A stretch of DNA of 64,000 nucleotides from assembly GCF_010093595.1 (NCBI RefSeq), contig NW_022985476.1:1-64000 (forward strand). The letters run 5' to 3'. Each line of letters opens with the position of its first letter. Position 1 is the stretch's first letter. The position numbers and the translations under genes were made by a program. This DNA comes from Mytilinidion resinicola (lineage: Eukaryota > Ascomycota > Dothideomycetes > Mytilinidiales > Mytilinidiaceae). Positions 45,243-57,274 of the stretch are shown here, in pieces. The notes beneath the pieces are model-generated. The model worked only from the letters and a program-made list of their open reading frames with translations. It was not told the DNA's origin and did no database searches.

Positions 45243-46448
45243 ATGGACGATGGACGAGACTGGGTACCCGTGGACATATTCGCCCTAAACCATCACACAA
45301 TGGGTGATTCCTTGAACGCCTACGTACTACCAAAGATCCATCAGGAGATTAGTTCTAAAGGACGATCCTGGTCGCGCATCATCGTTCGAGGAAGCTATGA
45401 ACGAGACAGTCCTGCCATTCCCGCAGATACCGAAAAGTCCGATAAAGCATTCAATTTCCATCGACCCACAGCTACAATTTTGGATGATAATACGATCGCT
45501 ATCAATTGCTTCCCAGGCCGCGACTATGTCCGGCATTATGCTAAGCTCATTGCGGTATATTTATTGTTGACAAAGAAAGAACCCAATGTAGTGCACTACA
45601 AATTACCCTCAGAAAAAGAGTGTCTTGAGTTATTTTTGAACTCAAATTTGAAAAGCATGGGAAAGGTTGATTGTGTTATTGTGGGTTATGTTCATCACCT
45701 CCTGAAGCGGAGTCGGTCAATACCTCCTCCTTCTACTTGGGAAGGAAGCGGCTCGAGGAACATCTTCGCCTGGCATAAGATTCGACTGCCAAGTGGAGCT
45801 ACAGCTGCATTACTTGGTTGCATGCCGAGCTTTTGGGGAGACATCTCGAGACACCTAATCCACGCACTCAGAACCTTGAACCAAATCACATGTATCATCT
45901 ACGTAGGAAAAGGAGGCAGCCTTAATCCACGGGTTAGCCCGAATGAGTGGTTGTCGACAGGAAATAAGAGTCTTGTGCAAGAACCCAACGACATTGATAT
46001 CGACGCAGAAAAGCAAACTACAGATGTTTCAGCGAATTCAACCGGGTTGCAAATGGATACTGTGGAATGGAGAAATGTTCTACAGGCAGATCTATCGCAA
46101 TCGAGAAGGATTCTCCAAGGAGATCATATCAATGTATATTCGCCGCTTGTGGAAAGCATGGCGTGGCTCCATCGGTGGAGAAGCTGGGGCGAATGGGTGG
46201 ATTGCGAGGTGGGACACATGGCGAGAGAATGCCTCTTAGAAGGAAACGTTCATTTTGGACACCTTCACATTGTTTCAGACAACGTTACAGAGACACACCC
46301 GTATGACCTATCCAATGAAGAGCTGGAAGAGGTAAAGGTCTTGAGGAGAAGTCTCCTCCAAGACGTGGACGACGTTTTAGAGTCTTTTTTTAGTAGATGG
46401 AACGAAGGTCTGGATAACCTGCCCACAGAATTAATGGCATTACACTAG
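45243..46448 (+). CDS. Putative nucleoside-phosphorylase-fold protein, function unknown
   Basis: Intronless ORF of 401 residues, start MDDGRDWVPVDIFALNHHTM. I see no standard motif with certainty. The order IIYVGKGGSLNPRVSPNEWL (about 219-238) and STGN, then VYSPLVESMAWLH, then VDCEVGHMARE and FGHLHIVSDNVTE (about 345-360) resembles the phosphorylase (PNP/UDP) superfamily as found in fungal proteins: a G-G near a phosphate site, an E-x-GHM segment and a final SDN helix. If correct it would handle a purine or pyrimidine nucleoside, alone rather than as the usual NACHT-fused sensor. No signal peptide or membrane segment. Nearby ORFs in other frames are shadows. Confidence 0.5.
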   Translation: MDDGRDWVPVDIFALNHHTMGDSLNAYVLPKIHQEISSKGRSWSRIIVRGSYERDSPAIPADTEKSDKAFNFHRPTATILDDNTIAINCFPGRDYVRHYAKLIAVYLLLTKKEPNVVHYKLPSEKECLELFLNSNLKSMGKVDCVIVGYVHHLLKRSRSIPPPSTWEGSGSRNIFAWHKIRLPSGATAALLGCMPSFWGDISRHLIHALRTLNQITCIIYVGKGGSLNPRVSPNEWLSTGNKSLVQEPNDIDIDAEKQTTDVSANSTGLQMDTVEWRNVLQADLSQSRRILQGDHINVYSPLVESMAWLHRWRSWGEWVDCEVGHMARECLLEGNVHFGHLHIVSDNVTETHPYDLSNEELEEVKVLRRSLLQDVDDVLESFFSRWNEGLDNLPTELMALH

Positions 46449-47248
46449 ACCCGTCCGCTCCTTGAATTGAGTAGTTGGCATTAATTGACCTGTGGTCCCT
46501 TGTGGTCGAAAGTATCCCAAAAGTTGTCGTTTTATCCTCGAATCGTCCTGATATCGACCGCAGATATTCTTACACAAAAAATTCCATATCTCCTACCATA
46601 CATAACTTCGTAGAAAGCATAGGAAAGTCCGTGTATTCGGATCTAGTGGTCCTAAATATGCAGTCATTAGCCTCGTTTTCATGTTTTTTCACGTCTTCTA
46701 GGTTGCTTTAAGCACCCCAGAAAGTTTATGGATGGTCGAGAGGCATTTAGCGATCGGAGAATATATATGTGACACGTTGTAATGGCACTGAAGCCACTGA
46801 AGTTTTCCTATACCTGTTACTTTTTCATGATCGTTCAAGGCCGCGTCCCCAATGGCCTTCGGCGGCTCTGATTTGTGGGCGGACACCTCTAGAGATAGAT
46901 AGGGTGAAACAGAAATCGCGAATTCAATGGATTGGAGTGTCGGGTGTTTTGAGGAAGAAGTTTTCACAATAATGAGGCTGGGGGATTCTGCCAAGGCCCG
47001 TCCAATCTCGTGACAGCGTGAGACCGCGTCTCAAGAAAGACTTACTATTCGACGTAACGTACATAGATGCGAGACGAACGCTTGAATATGAGATAACCAG
47101 CCTCTTGAGATGGGTTGACGGTGACGGTGTGGTTGTGCGTGAATTTGTAAAGGAGGAAATCTAGGAGAGTGGCGTCCACCTCGCGTCATAGACATCATCT
47201 CATCAGGCTTCTTCTTCCAACAACCGTTACAGCAAACATGCATGCGCA
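46449..47248. other. Intergenic upstream of the helicase gene
   Basis: No gene recognised. The segment just before 47,249 is C/A-rich, as in a fungal 5' leader. Two ATGs just upstream (47,238 and 47,242) are out of frame with the helicase start. Confidence 0.5.
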
Positions 47249-50200
47249 ATGCCCACACTACAAGGAGCGACGGTTTCGAGACAAGTGATGAGGAAGCGAA
47301 AGAGGAAGAGCACCGAGGATACTCATGCAGAAGCAGCATCGCAGCCCGCGCCGGACGAGACCGTATCCCTGACCCCATCCTCAACCACGTCTACGGTTCC
47401 CACCAAAACACACGATGGAGGCAAGAAGCCGAGAAGAACACCGAAAGCGAAAACAGATGGCTCAGCTCCGTCACTGGTGCGCCGCACATCCTCTACCATC
47501 GTCGAATCCTCCATTTTGTGGCCAGACCAACTCACACGACTCGCCCAAACCCACCGCGCGTTGAATCTCGTCTATACCTTCTGTTGCACGCGTAAACACC
47601 TTGCGACAACTTTCGACAACATAAAGTCAACCGTAGAGGGACACATAAAGCGGGAGCTACTCGTGGAAGATGTAGCGCAGATCAAGGCTTTGATTCCATG
47701 GGCAATCAACTTCGTCTACGTGGACGAGGCCATGCTTCAGGTCAATCTGATGGGCTCCGAGGATAGCTCAGCGGGAAGAAGAGCGAAAGAGTTCATCGTA
47801 CCTGAACCTTCGAAGCAGGAACCCAATGAGAACAAGGAGGTCCTCCTTTTCGAGTACATCGACGGTGATCTCAAGCGGCAAGTTCAACATGCCAAGACCG
47901 GAGAGCCAACGAAAGCTACCCATAATCTACGGCAAGAGGAACTGAAGATGCCAGTATTCAGTCAAAAGCAGATGATGAATCTCATCGAGAAGCGTAATAA
48001 GAAATTCACATCCGCTGTCAATGCCTTCCTGAATCAATGCGCGGAGGACAACGTCGACCCCGTTAGCAGGCTTCAGGATGAGCTAGCCCTCTGTATACCG
48101 CAACCTTCAGAAAGTAGAGGAACTACCCCGGGTCCAGACCCTCGCGCTCCTTTACCACCGACCATACCGAAGGAGCGTAAATTGATTCCCGAAATTGTAT
48201 CTGATATAAAGACCCTCGAGTGGTACACCGGCCAGATCGTTCCAGATGGGCACCGAGTGTTTGACCCACAGCCCGCAGTCTACGGCGACCTGAATTTTGA
48301 GATGTCCCAGAATATGGTGAACGCGCTTTACAATACCCGTAGCATTACCCAGCTATACGCACATCAGGCCGAAGCAATAAACAACCTGCACGATGGCCAT
48401 AACGTTATTGTGTCAACATCGACGAGCTCTGGGAAGTCTCTGATATACCAGCTGCCCGTACTTCATCAGCTGGAGCAGGATCCGAACACTCGAGCTATGT
48501 ATATTTTTCCAACGAAAGCGCTAGCTCAGGACCAACGTCGGAGCCTCAAGGACTTGCTTCGTTTCATGGGAAGCTTACAAGACATATTGGTCGATACCTT
48601 TGATGGAGATACGCCAATGACGGAACGAAATCTTATCCGCGATGAGGCCAGAATCATTTTCACGAATCCAGACATGCTCCATATCACCATTCTGCCACAG
48701 GAAGACACATGGAGAACGTTTCTCCAGAATCTCAAATTTGTCGTGGTTGACGAGCTACACGTTTACAACGGCCTTTTCGGGTCGCATGTTGCCTTCATCA
48801 TGAGACGTCTGCGACGAGTATGTGCCGCCGTTGGCAATCGCCATGTCAAATTCATCTCATGTTCAGCTACCGTTGCTAACCCGGAGGAGCATATGAAGAC
48901 TATTTTCGGCGTCGAAGAAGTCAAACTTACAGACTTCGATGGATCGCCTTCAGGACGAAAAGAGTTTCTCTGCTGGAACACACCATTCAAGGACCCGACC
49001 GATCCTACATCGGGTCGAGGCAATACAATGGAAGAGGCGGCAAAACTGTTCTGCCAGCTTATTCTACGTGGTGTCAGAGTCATCGCATTCGCAAAGATTC
49101 GAAAACAATGCGAGGTGCTTCTTGCTGCAGTTAAGACGGAATTGACTAATCTTGAGCGTCCAGAGGTAATGGCAAGGGTGATGTCGTATCGAGGAGGATA
49201 TACCCCACAAGATAGGCGGCAGATTGAAAAAGAGATGTTCGAAGGCAAGCTGGTGGGCATCGTCGGTACTAGCGCACTTGAACTAGGAGTAGATATAGGC
49301 TCTCTGGATGCCGTCATTACTGTTGGCTTTCCCTATACTATTTCAAACCTCCGCCAGCAAAGTGGTCGGGCTGGACGAAGAAACAAGGACTCGTTGTCTG
49401 TTCTTATTGGCGACTGCTTTCCCACCGATCAACACTACATGGTATGTTTTCTCTTTTCAATCAGGAAAAGACTATGTACTAAGACGCATCACTCAGGCCA
49501 ATCCGGATGAGATCTTTACAAAACCCAATTGTGAGCTTCAAGTAGACCTTGAAAACATGCTGGTACTAGAGGGCCACATTCAATGCGCCGCTCACGAAAT
49601 GCCAATCCAACCTGACGAAGACACTAAGTGGTTCGGGCCGCATCTTGCTACTATCGCCAAAGAACGCATGCGAAAAGACGTTCAAGGTTTCTATCACTGC
49701 AACGAACGCTTCCTCCCCTATCCATCCCGCACCGTCGCCATCCGCGACACCGAAGACACACACTTCGCGATCATCGACATTACCAACAATGCTAACACGG
49801 TCCTCGAAGAACTCGAAGCCTCTCGCGCTTTCTTCACACTCTACGAAGGTGGCATCTTCCTGCACCAGGGTAGGACGTATCTTATCAAAGAGTTCTCGCA
49901 AGACCATATGATTGCGAAGGTAGAGCGCGTCAAAGTTGACTGGACGACGCAACAGCGCGACTTCACGGACATTGACCCTGTTGAAACTGAGGCCATCCGC
50001 AGTATCCCCAGATCTCGCTCACGTGCGTACTTTGGTCCTATAAAGATCAAGCAAGTCGTCTACGGATACTTCAAATTAGACCGCAAGCGCCGCATCCTGG
50101 ACGCCGTTGAGGTCGACAATCCTCCCATTATACTCTACAGCAAGGGCATGTGGCTTGATGTGCCCAAGCGCGCCCTAGATATCCTCAACGAACGTCGCTT

Positions 50201-50726
50201 GAACATCGCTGCCGCAATCCATGGCGCTGAACACGCAGTCATGTCACTCATGCCTAACTATGTCATTAGCATGCCTGGAGACGTCCGCACCGAGTGCAAA
50301 GTCGCGATCAAGGAGTTTGCGCAGAAGCCAAGCGCACGCAAGCGGCCAGCTCGACTGACCTTCTTCGATGCTAAGGGCGGAGCCGGCGGAAGCGGAATCT
50401 CTACGAAAGCATTTGAGTTTGTGCATCTCTTGCTCAAGCAAGCTTGCGAGCGGCTACAGGAATGCCACTGCCTCGAAGGCTGCTTTGAGTGCTGTTGTAG
50501 TGAGCGCTGCAAGGAGGCGAACTCGGTGATGAGCAAAGCCGGCGCGAAGGTCGTAGTTATGTGTTTGCTAGGGAGGTCAGATGAGATTGATATCGATTCG
50601 CTGCCGTGGGGTGAAGAGGAGAGCTCGCCGGCGGGTATCGAAACTGTGGTAGAGGCGGAGGAGGTTAGGCCAGCGAGGGGTGTGAGGGTTGATGATGTTG
50701 TGCTGAAGGATGAAGGCGATGTATAA
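47249..50726 (+). CDS. HRQ1: HRQ1/RecQ4-type DEAD/H helicase with DUF1998 end
   Basis: Two exons, 47,249-49,441 and 49,497-50,726, joined across a 55 bp GTATGT..CTCAG intron after QHYM, encode 1,140 residues. The N-terminus is basic and low complexity (RKRKRKSTED). Helicase core: Q-like LYAHQAEAI, Walker A STSSGKS (about 391-398), motif II DELH (about 501-504), SAT motif in FISCSATVANPEE (about 533-545), then GTSALELGVDIG and QQSGRAGRR (about 670-712). The C-terminal region has the long DUF1998 domain ending in a Cys cluster (CHCLEGCFECCC, about 50,462-50,500) that would bind zinc. This matches the eukaryotic HRQ1 / bacterial MrfA group: 3'-5' DNA helicases acting in interstrand crosslink repair and, in yeast, telomere maintenance. 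Nuclear role inferred from the family. Confidence 0.93.
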
Positions 50727-50993
50727 ATAAGCAGCTCTGAAATACTCGAGCACTTGTCAGAGGAACATCATTATGGATACCATGAACGACTATGACGAAG
50801 CTACCGGGCGAAGCTCCAGATTAAAATGACTTTTCCTATCTAGGTCTAGCCTCCTATCACCGCTGCTGATTTCTAAGCAAATATCCGAGAGAATCTGAAC
50901 ACGGCGTTCTTACTGTAGACATTCACTACTAAGAATAAAGCCACCGTTACTATTTCAGCAAGATATACTGTCTTTATAGGCCTGTCAGTGAGA
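50727..50993. other. Short intergenic region
   Basis: 3' end of the helicase gene and 5' leader of the bZIP gene. Nothing specific seen. Confidence 0.5.
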
Positions 50994-51875
50994 ATGAACG
51001 GGTCTCGCCCGGATTGTTGGCATGGCGTTACAGACCCCCGGGAGCGGAAACAGATACAGGACAGGCTAGCTCAAAGAGCACGTAGTGAGTGATTTCAATA
51101 CATGTCACTAGGTGGCATTCGACTTGATATCTCGGCAATGGTGTATCTATTCGGTCGAAGCGAGCGCTTTGTCTTCGAGCATCGTGATATACCTACACAT
51201 CATACTAACCATGTTGTAATAGGAAAACGACTGAGAGAAGCCAGGGAAGCTAAGAAACAAGATAGTAGCGCTTCCAATTGTGCAACTGTGGACCATAGCT
51301 CGACCTGTGACTGGCTCTCGGCAACATGCGATCCGGACCTAGCTACAGCAGTTGAGACCGTATCGACGCTGCAGCAATCCTCGAACCAGACACCGCCCAC
51401 AGAGCTTTCAACCGACTTCTCTTCCGATTCCCCTTACAGGTATCTCGAGAATATAGAAGTCGTACCGCCCATGACCTTCACAGCACAGCCGCCCGCCGTC
51501 CAACTCACAGTCTTCTCCGCTATGTTCATGAATGGCAAAGTACTGGGCTTAAGCTGCAGTACCGTGCTACCTGGAAAGTCTAAACTTCAATCAGCAGACA
51601 TACCAATACCTCTCCAGCCAACCTCGACGCAGATCTTCAACTACCATGCGCTTTTTATCGACCGCTTCCCGTTTCCCAAAATGCGGGACAACATGATCAA
51701 TATGAGTCCGATCATAGACGACGAGGAGTTTTTGCAGGATCTATTCACGATGGACAGTTTTACTATTACTCCGGGCTGTGCGAGCTGGGATCCGCAGTCG
51801 TGGAAGCTAAAGAAGGGGCCTTGGGCAGAGAAGTGGGGGTATCTGCTTTGTTACGGACCCGAAGGATTGGAGTGA
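50994..51875 (+). CDS. bZIP transcription factor with DUF3425 C-terminus
   Basis: Two exons, 50,994-51,084 and 51,223-51,875, with a 138 bp intron GTGAGT..TAATAG, encode 247 residues. A start at 51,102 alone would hide the DNA-binding part: exon 1 supplies WHGVTDPRERKQIQDRLAQR, and the intron joins ARRKRLREAREAKKQ, a bZIP basic region. The invariant Asn of the basic region (N-x7-R) is Asp here (IQDRLAQRA). The C-terminal half matches DUF3425: PLQPTSTQIFNYHALFIDRF, PFPKMRDN, EEFLQDL, and CASWDPQSWKLKKGPWAEKW at the end. Such proteins are fungal regulators of secondary metabolism or stress. It lies tail to tail with the hydrolase at 52,008, 132 bp away. Confidence 0.88.
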
Positions 51876-52007
51876 ATGGGCACTAGTAAAAGTGCGACAA
51901 GTGGGAAGATAGGAAGAACAGACGCTCCTTGTTCACTGCCAAATACTCGAGTAGACCGCCACGTTCTACAAGAATCTTGTTCCACGACCTCAGCCATCAT
52001 CAACCTC

Positions 52008-52834
52008 TCACACTTTCTCCTGCGCAGCCTTCTTAATCCACTCCACCACCTTCTCCGGCGCACTCGCATTCGGACAATGCCCCGTCTCAATCCCATCAAC
52101 CACCACCTTCCTCCCAGTCGCCTTCTCAATCCCATCAATGAACCCCTGCTGGAAGCTCGGCGGGATCGTCTTATCCTCCTTACACATCAACCACGAGATC
52201 TCGACGTCCGCGTACCCCGGATGCGTCAGCTCGCCCGCAAACGTAACCGCGGAATGATTCTCGAACTTCCGCACCCACGCCTGTCCCTCGGCTTCAGGCA
52301 AGTCAGAGAAGTTGAAGGTCGCGCTAGGCGCGATGTCGTGGTACATCCAGGCGCCCTTTGAAGTGGAAAAGGTTAGCCGGGTACTCAGATGTGCTCGACA
52401 CAAATGGATAAACCTACGTCAATTCTACAATAGCTGAAATCGCACCCCTCTGATGCGGTCCCTGCGGTCCCGCCAATCAGCGGTGCGAGAGCGCTTAGAT
52501 ATGCCAGTCGCACGATACCGCCTGTTTTTCCAGCTTGCTTTCTCTGCGCTTTTGCGAGGCCCTTGACGGCTTGGGTCGCGGGGATTCCGCCGTAGGAGTG
52601 TGCGACGAGCAGGATGTCCTTGCCCTCGTCGGCAACTTTAGTAACCGCGTCGGCGATGTAGGCGGCGTCGTCGAGCATGGTCGGCGCAGGGCCGGGCTTG
52701 CGGCCGATTGAGGGGAGGGAGACTACGTAGGTGTCATAGCCAGCTGCGCGCAGGGAGTCGGAGATGGGAGTGTAGAAGTATGGGGGTGAGAACGAGCCGG
52801 GGACTATGAGGATTGTTGGGTTTGTGGAAGACAT
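52008..52834 (-). CDS. Alpha/beta hydrolase (salicylate-binding/AB-hydrolase type)
   Basis: Two exons on the minus strand, 52,834-52,418 and 52,355-52,008, with a 62 bp intron GTAGGT..TTCAAAG, encode 254 residues. NPTILIVPGSFSPPYFY (5-21) is the oxyanion strand, DTYVVSLPSIGRKP follows, LLVAHSYGGIPATQ places the nucleophile Ser80 in A-x-S-x-G-G, and KVVVDGIETGHCPNASAPEK near the end holds the catalytic His. The joined segment reads CRIDGAWMYHDIAPSATFNF. Cytosolic, size and layout like fungal AB hydrolases of the methyl-esterase-like group. Physiological substrate unknown. Confidence 0.88.
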
Positions 52835-53541
52835 CTTGGAATTGAGAACGTCAGAGTTATAATGGATGGGGATATTGGATGAAGTGGTTTGTGGAATAAA
52901 AACCGTTGAACGATGTGGTATTTGACCACCTGTCTTGATTTTGAATAGTCAAGGGCTATTTCTAATGTTTGGAGATGCTATGCCCGTCCCTGCGCTCTCG
53001 AGTCGTCAAAATGGTCAGAATATGAACTATATCCTGACGTCGGGACTAATTTCTGACGCAAGGGTCCCATTCGCTCGTCTCGCCGCGTCTAAATCTTGAC
53101 GCTTTCACTAATCCGTCACTAGCGCTCGATGCCGCTTACAAAAGAGCCCTTGGAGTGCCGCCGGACTTCGTAGGAAATTTCAGAGATGTGGTCTACCGCG
53201 ATCATTTTCTGACGGAGCCATGTTAGTAGTGCAGTAGTTTGAGGCCACTTACATTGACGATGATAAACAAATATTATATCAGGTTCCAAGAAGACCAGTA
53301 GGAGGATACTAAAACGGGTCCAAAAGGGTACACTACTGTGAATTGGATTAAATAGTGCTATTTGACAATTTGTAAGTACCTCGTCGAGCTCGTCCAAAGT
53401 TTGAAAGACATATGGCCAGAAAATACCAAAATAAGGCCGAATCCGTGTGTGTATATATCCTGTCCAGCAGGCGCCAATCCAAAGAAGTACTGACAGAAAA
53501 GGCGAAGTCGGTCAACCAAATTGAAGCCCGGGGAAATCCTA
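52835..53541. other. Intergenic
   Basis: Head of the hydrolase gene and tail of the AAA gene. Several short frames, none convincing. A fragment region near 53,119-53,397 reads as non-coding. Confidence 0.5.
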
Positions 53542-56500
53542 TTACTCGTCATCATCTTCGTCGAAATCATGCATGGTGTTCTGGCGAGAAGGGTGTGGCA
53601 CAGGCATGCCAGGCGGCTGTGAGTAGTCGTACATGCCCGCACCGCTGGGGGCTTGACGAGGATCGAAATAGTTGGAGGAGGGGCCAAATTGGGCAGAAGC
53701 ACCCCGTGGAGGCGAACCAAAGCCTGAGTTCCCTTGCTCTCGAAGAGCGTTGAGTCCGGAGTACTGTGGCGGAGGCCCTTGTGGGCCGCGGAAGCTGTCC
53801 TGTCCACCGGAGACTCTGCGATTGTTGACATTGTTGGAGGCTGTCGATCGAAGCTCTGTACCTGGCTCGAGAGGAGCACCGCCACTGAAACGCAAATGGT
53901 CCGCGCGATCTCCCCGGTCCCTTGCTCGTTCACCCTCACTCTTTCCACCAACACCGGCAGCTTCAGAGATATAGAGATCAAAGTTGGATGAGGCTACTGA
54001 GACTTTCTCAAAGTACTCAACTTTCAGGACTGGCACCGCTTTTTCAATTTCCGCTTCATCATTCAGCTTGCTAATGTTCGCTTGGTGGGCGTCAAAAAGA
54101 GCTAAGGCAGACGCTGTCTGGAATGCGTTCCGAATTTGCCGTCCATTCCAGGACCGATTCATTTTGCGACACTCTTGGAAGTGGCGCTTCTGGTAGTCCA
54201 TGATAGCCGTATCGTCGATGATCATTTCGGGGTCGTCACTCCGTTCGGCTCGCTCGCGATCAATTTTCCTGAGGCGGTCTAGATTCATTCGCCAGATTGC
54301 CTGCGTTTGTCGTTCGGTCAACTCCGGGTACAGCAGTGTTACGTGGATTCTGCTCTTGAAGGCCTCATCGATCACTCCGACCCTATTGGTGGTAAGGAAA
54401 AGTATCCCAGAGTAGTATTCAAGCACGCGCAAGAACACTGATTCATTAGCATAAAGATCTAGTTGAAAGACTTGTCTTGTACTAACCTGAGACTAGAGCG
54501 TTCCGCTTCAAATCAGTCCTAGTCCTTTGAGCCAGAAAGATATCGGCCTCGTCCAATAGCAACACACAATCCCATAGTTGTGCTAAATGGAATATCTCAC
54601 GAAGAGTTTTCTCAACGTGCTCGGGCGTCTGTTGTAGTAATTAGCAATATGTTCAACCCGAAGATATTCAATGCGAAATTACCAGCCCCAGATCACCACA
54701 AGTGATTGGAAAGAGAGGTTTTCCAGTAGCCTCGGCAACACACTCAGCGGTACTTGTCTTTCCAACTGCATACATGTGAGCGACTAGCGTGGGCAAAGAG
54801 CTCGAAGCAGTGTGATACATACCTCCTGGAACACCATGGAGTAGAAAAACAAGTCCTTTGCTTTTTCCGTGAACGACATCGAAGTCGATAGAATTACTGC
54901 GTCCAAAGCTCTGCGTAACCTTCTTCTTCATGAAGTGGGTCAGCACGAGAGACTTGACCATCTTCTTATATCCTCTCAAGAGTTTGAGGTTTGCGAACCC
55001 GTCGGAATCCGCTTTGCATTTGTGAAGCTGACTAAGCCTCAACAAGGCAAACCTTCGTTCACGAAAGACGTATGCAAGCACCCGTGTTGGCAGGAGGATA
55101 AGGTCTTCATCTCGAAGCTCTTGTTCCACTTCAACATCATCGTCGTTGAAAAACCGACTCTCCCAGGCTTTCAAGAATGGGTCCGATTCTACAAGTTCGC
55201 TGTGGCGTAGCTTGTCAATTTGATAGTCTTGATGTATTGTGTCGTTCCATGAGTCTGTGGATGTGACTTGATCCCTGTTTGTCCAAAGCCGGACCGAATA
55301 GTTCTCAATTACCTCGCTGGAATATACCGGAAGATCGTCAGGAAATCCAATCGGAGAAAGCCATCCAGGATCAATTTGCATGCCTTCCTCAAACCCAACG
55401 ATCACTTGGCCTTCGATCGCCTCAGGATGGTTAGCGATGCCTTCAACTTGAACCGGCCTGCCACATGGATGGTGTGTGAGTGACGTCCCGTCGTAATGGA
55501 GATGTTTAGTATCGATGTACTCGCGGAATAGCTCGCCCTCCTTTCGGAGCCTCTCGCGTATCGCTGGGCCTTTTGGCGCATATCTCCAAGGGAATACTTC
55601 GAGGGAAGTGATGTCGACCGCGCTTTCAAAAGGCTTGATGACGAAACTGCAGACAGCTGGCCCAATTTGGGCACCATTGAAGTCGAGATAATAACATATC
55701 ATGGTGAAGTCATGAGGTCGGGATTCCATTAAAGGCTTCGTTTCTTCATCCGCCGTAAGTGGAGACCGCCCGCCGCTGACATGTAGGACTCGCCAAGCTG
55801 TTTGATATCTATTGGACCTTCTAGACTTCTCTGGTGCTGTTCTGTCGCCCATCATCGCGATTGTATTGACTTTTGGTGCCGGTGCATAGACTCCATCCCC
55901 AGGTTTGAAGAGATACCTGTAATGATAGATCCGTCAATACCTCAAGAAAAATAAAATCAAACTTGGATGCACATACCAGAGGTCTTCAAACTCTATTTTC
56001 TTCAGAGAAGCATTATCGAAACGCCTCAAGACAGGCGCGAGATATCTGTCCATGAACCTTACGAGGCAGCGAAGGTCGAGAAGTGCTTCTCGACTGTCCA
56101 GAAGATTCGCAAGGTCATATGCGGCTGTGTCCTCATGGCCTTCCGAGCCCTTGACGCCGATGAAAGCGGTATCAGTAAGACGTGGTCTCACTCGGCTCTG
56201 GCTTGCTTTCGGAAACTTGGCCTGATTGTCGTCGCGTCCATTTGACTGAGCCTCCATGCTCTCAACTACTCTACGAATAGGCCGTTTCGGGTCTGCCCAT
56301 TTTCCTTCAAGATCTTTGAGATAGTCCCTGATCTGCTTGTCATAGTGCACAAACATCTTGAAAGGTTGCAAAAATACGCGCGGGCGGAGGCTCCAGTCTT
56401 TCGAAGCAATGTGAGACAAGATAGCTAGAAGCGGATGAGAGTTGATCCTGATACGCTCTGGCATCTCTTCAATAGCATTTGGAGTCCAGGTCGCTCTTTC

Positions 56501-57274
56501 GGCCTGAGGCTGCGAGTCAATCTCGTAAACACCACCTCTAGCGACGTACTTTCTGACTTGCTCGTCAGTCTTGTAGTGATAAAAGAACCTCGCGCTCCCC
56601 ACAAGAACTTCAATGGCGTAAGGGTCCTTGTCCTCTTCATACTTGTGCTTGAAGTCGAACCACTTCACGAAGTGCAACTCTGGTATGGCAGGCTTGTGTG
56701 GCTCTCTTAGCTTTGGCTTGCTCGCGGCAACTTTCCTTTCTGTTTTCTCCAGTTTTTTTATCTTGGATTCCAGCATTCCCACCCGCTCTCGGATCTTTTC
56801 GAGAAGCCCCGCAGGCTGATCCTCCATCAGATGGATGTACTTTGAGTACTGCTGGACTTTTGCTCGAGCAAATTTCTCGTCGGTGGGGTTGAGATCCTGA
56901 TCTGGGTCCACAAATTCATCGTCGAGCAAGCTAGATATCTGAGATGTGCGTCGTCGAAAAAGTTCATCAGGTTGAACATCGCCGTAAATCTCTTCTGTGG
57001 ACGACTGTCGTGGTCTGTCAAAGTCATTGTCGGGCTGTTCGGTCTCAATGTTGGTGGGAGTCTGGTCAGCCTCTTTCGTTTGATCTCCATTGAAGTAGCA
57101 GTCCCGCTCGGCGTCCATCAAGCCGGTATCAACCGAGCCGTGATGCGAGGAAAGTGGAGTACTGGACATAGATCCGGGTTCGTAAACAGATCCACTGTTA
57201 GACGATTCCGCATCAGGCATGGTGTTCACTTGGAGTACAGATCCTTGGCCGAGGTAAAAAGGCGATGCCAGCAC
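53542..57274 (-). CDS. Large AAA ATPase with DUF7025-type N-terminal half
   Basis: Five exons on the minus strand: 57,274-55,977, 55,916-54,823, 54,765-54,683, 54,628-54,487 and 54,437-53,542. Introns are 48-60 bp GT..AG, and the spliced length of 3,513 nt gives 1,170 residues. The N-terminal ~450 residues hold an acidic, low-complexity start and a charged coiled-coil stretch (LEKIRERVGMLESKIKKLEK). Next comes the conserved fungal region with FDFKHKYEEDKDPYAIEV and, in exon 2, YLDFNGAQIGPA. The AAA domain follows: Walker A GVPGVGKT formed across an intron, Walker B LLLDEADIF (exon 4), LTTNR sensor (exon 5), arginine-finger region FKSRIHV. The C-terminal tail is Gly/Pro/Gln-rich and ends DFDEDDDE. 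Members are soluble; the substrate is unknown. Confidence 0.9.

Noticed and set aside
48763..49317. 184-codon minus-strand ORF
   Set aside because: It lies antisense to the helicase core motifs and has no recognisable domain.
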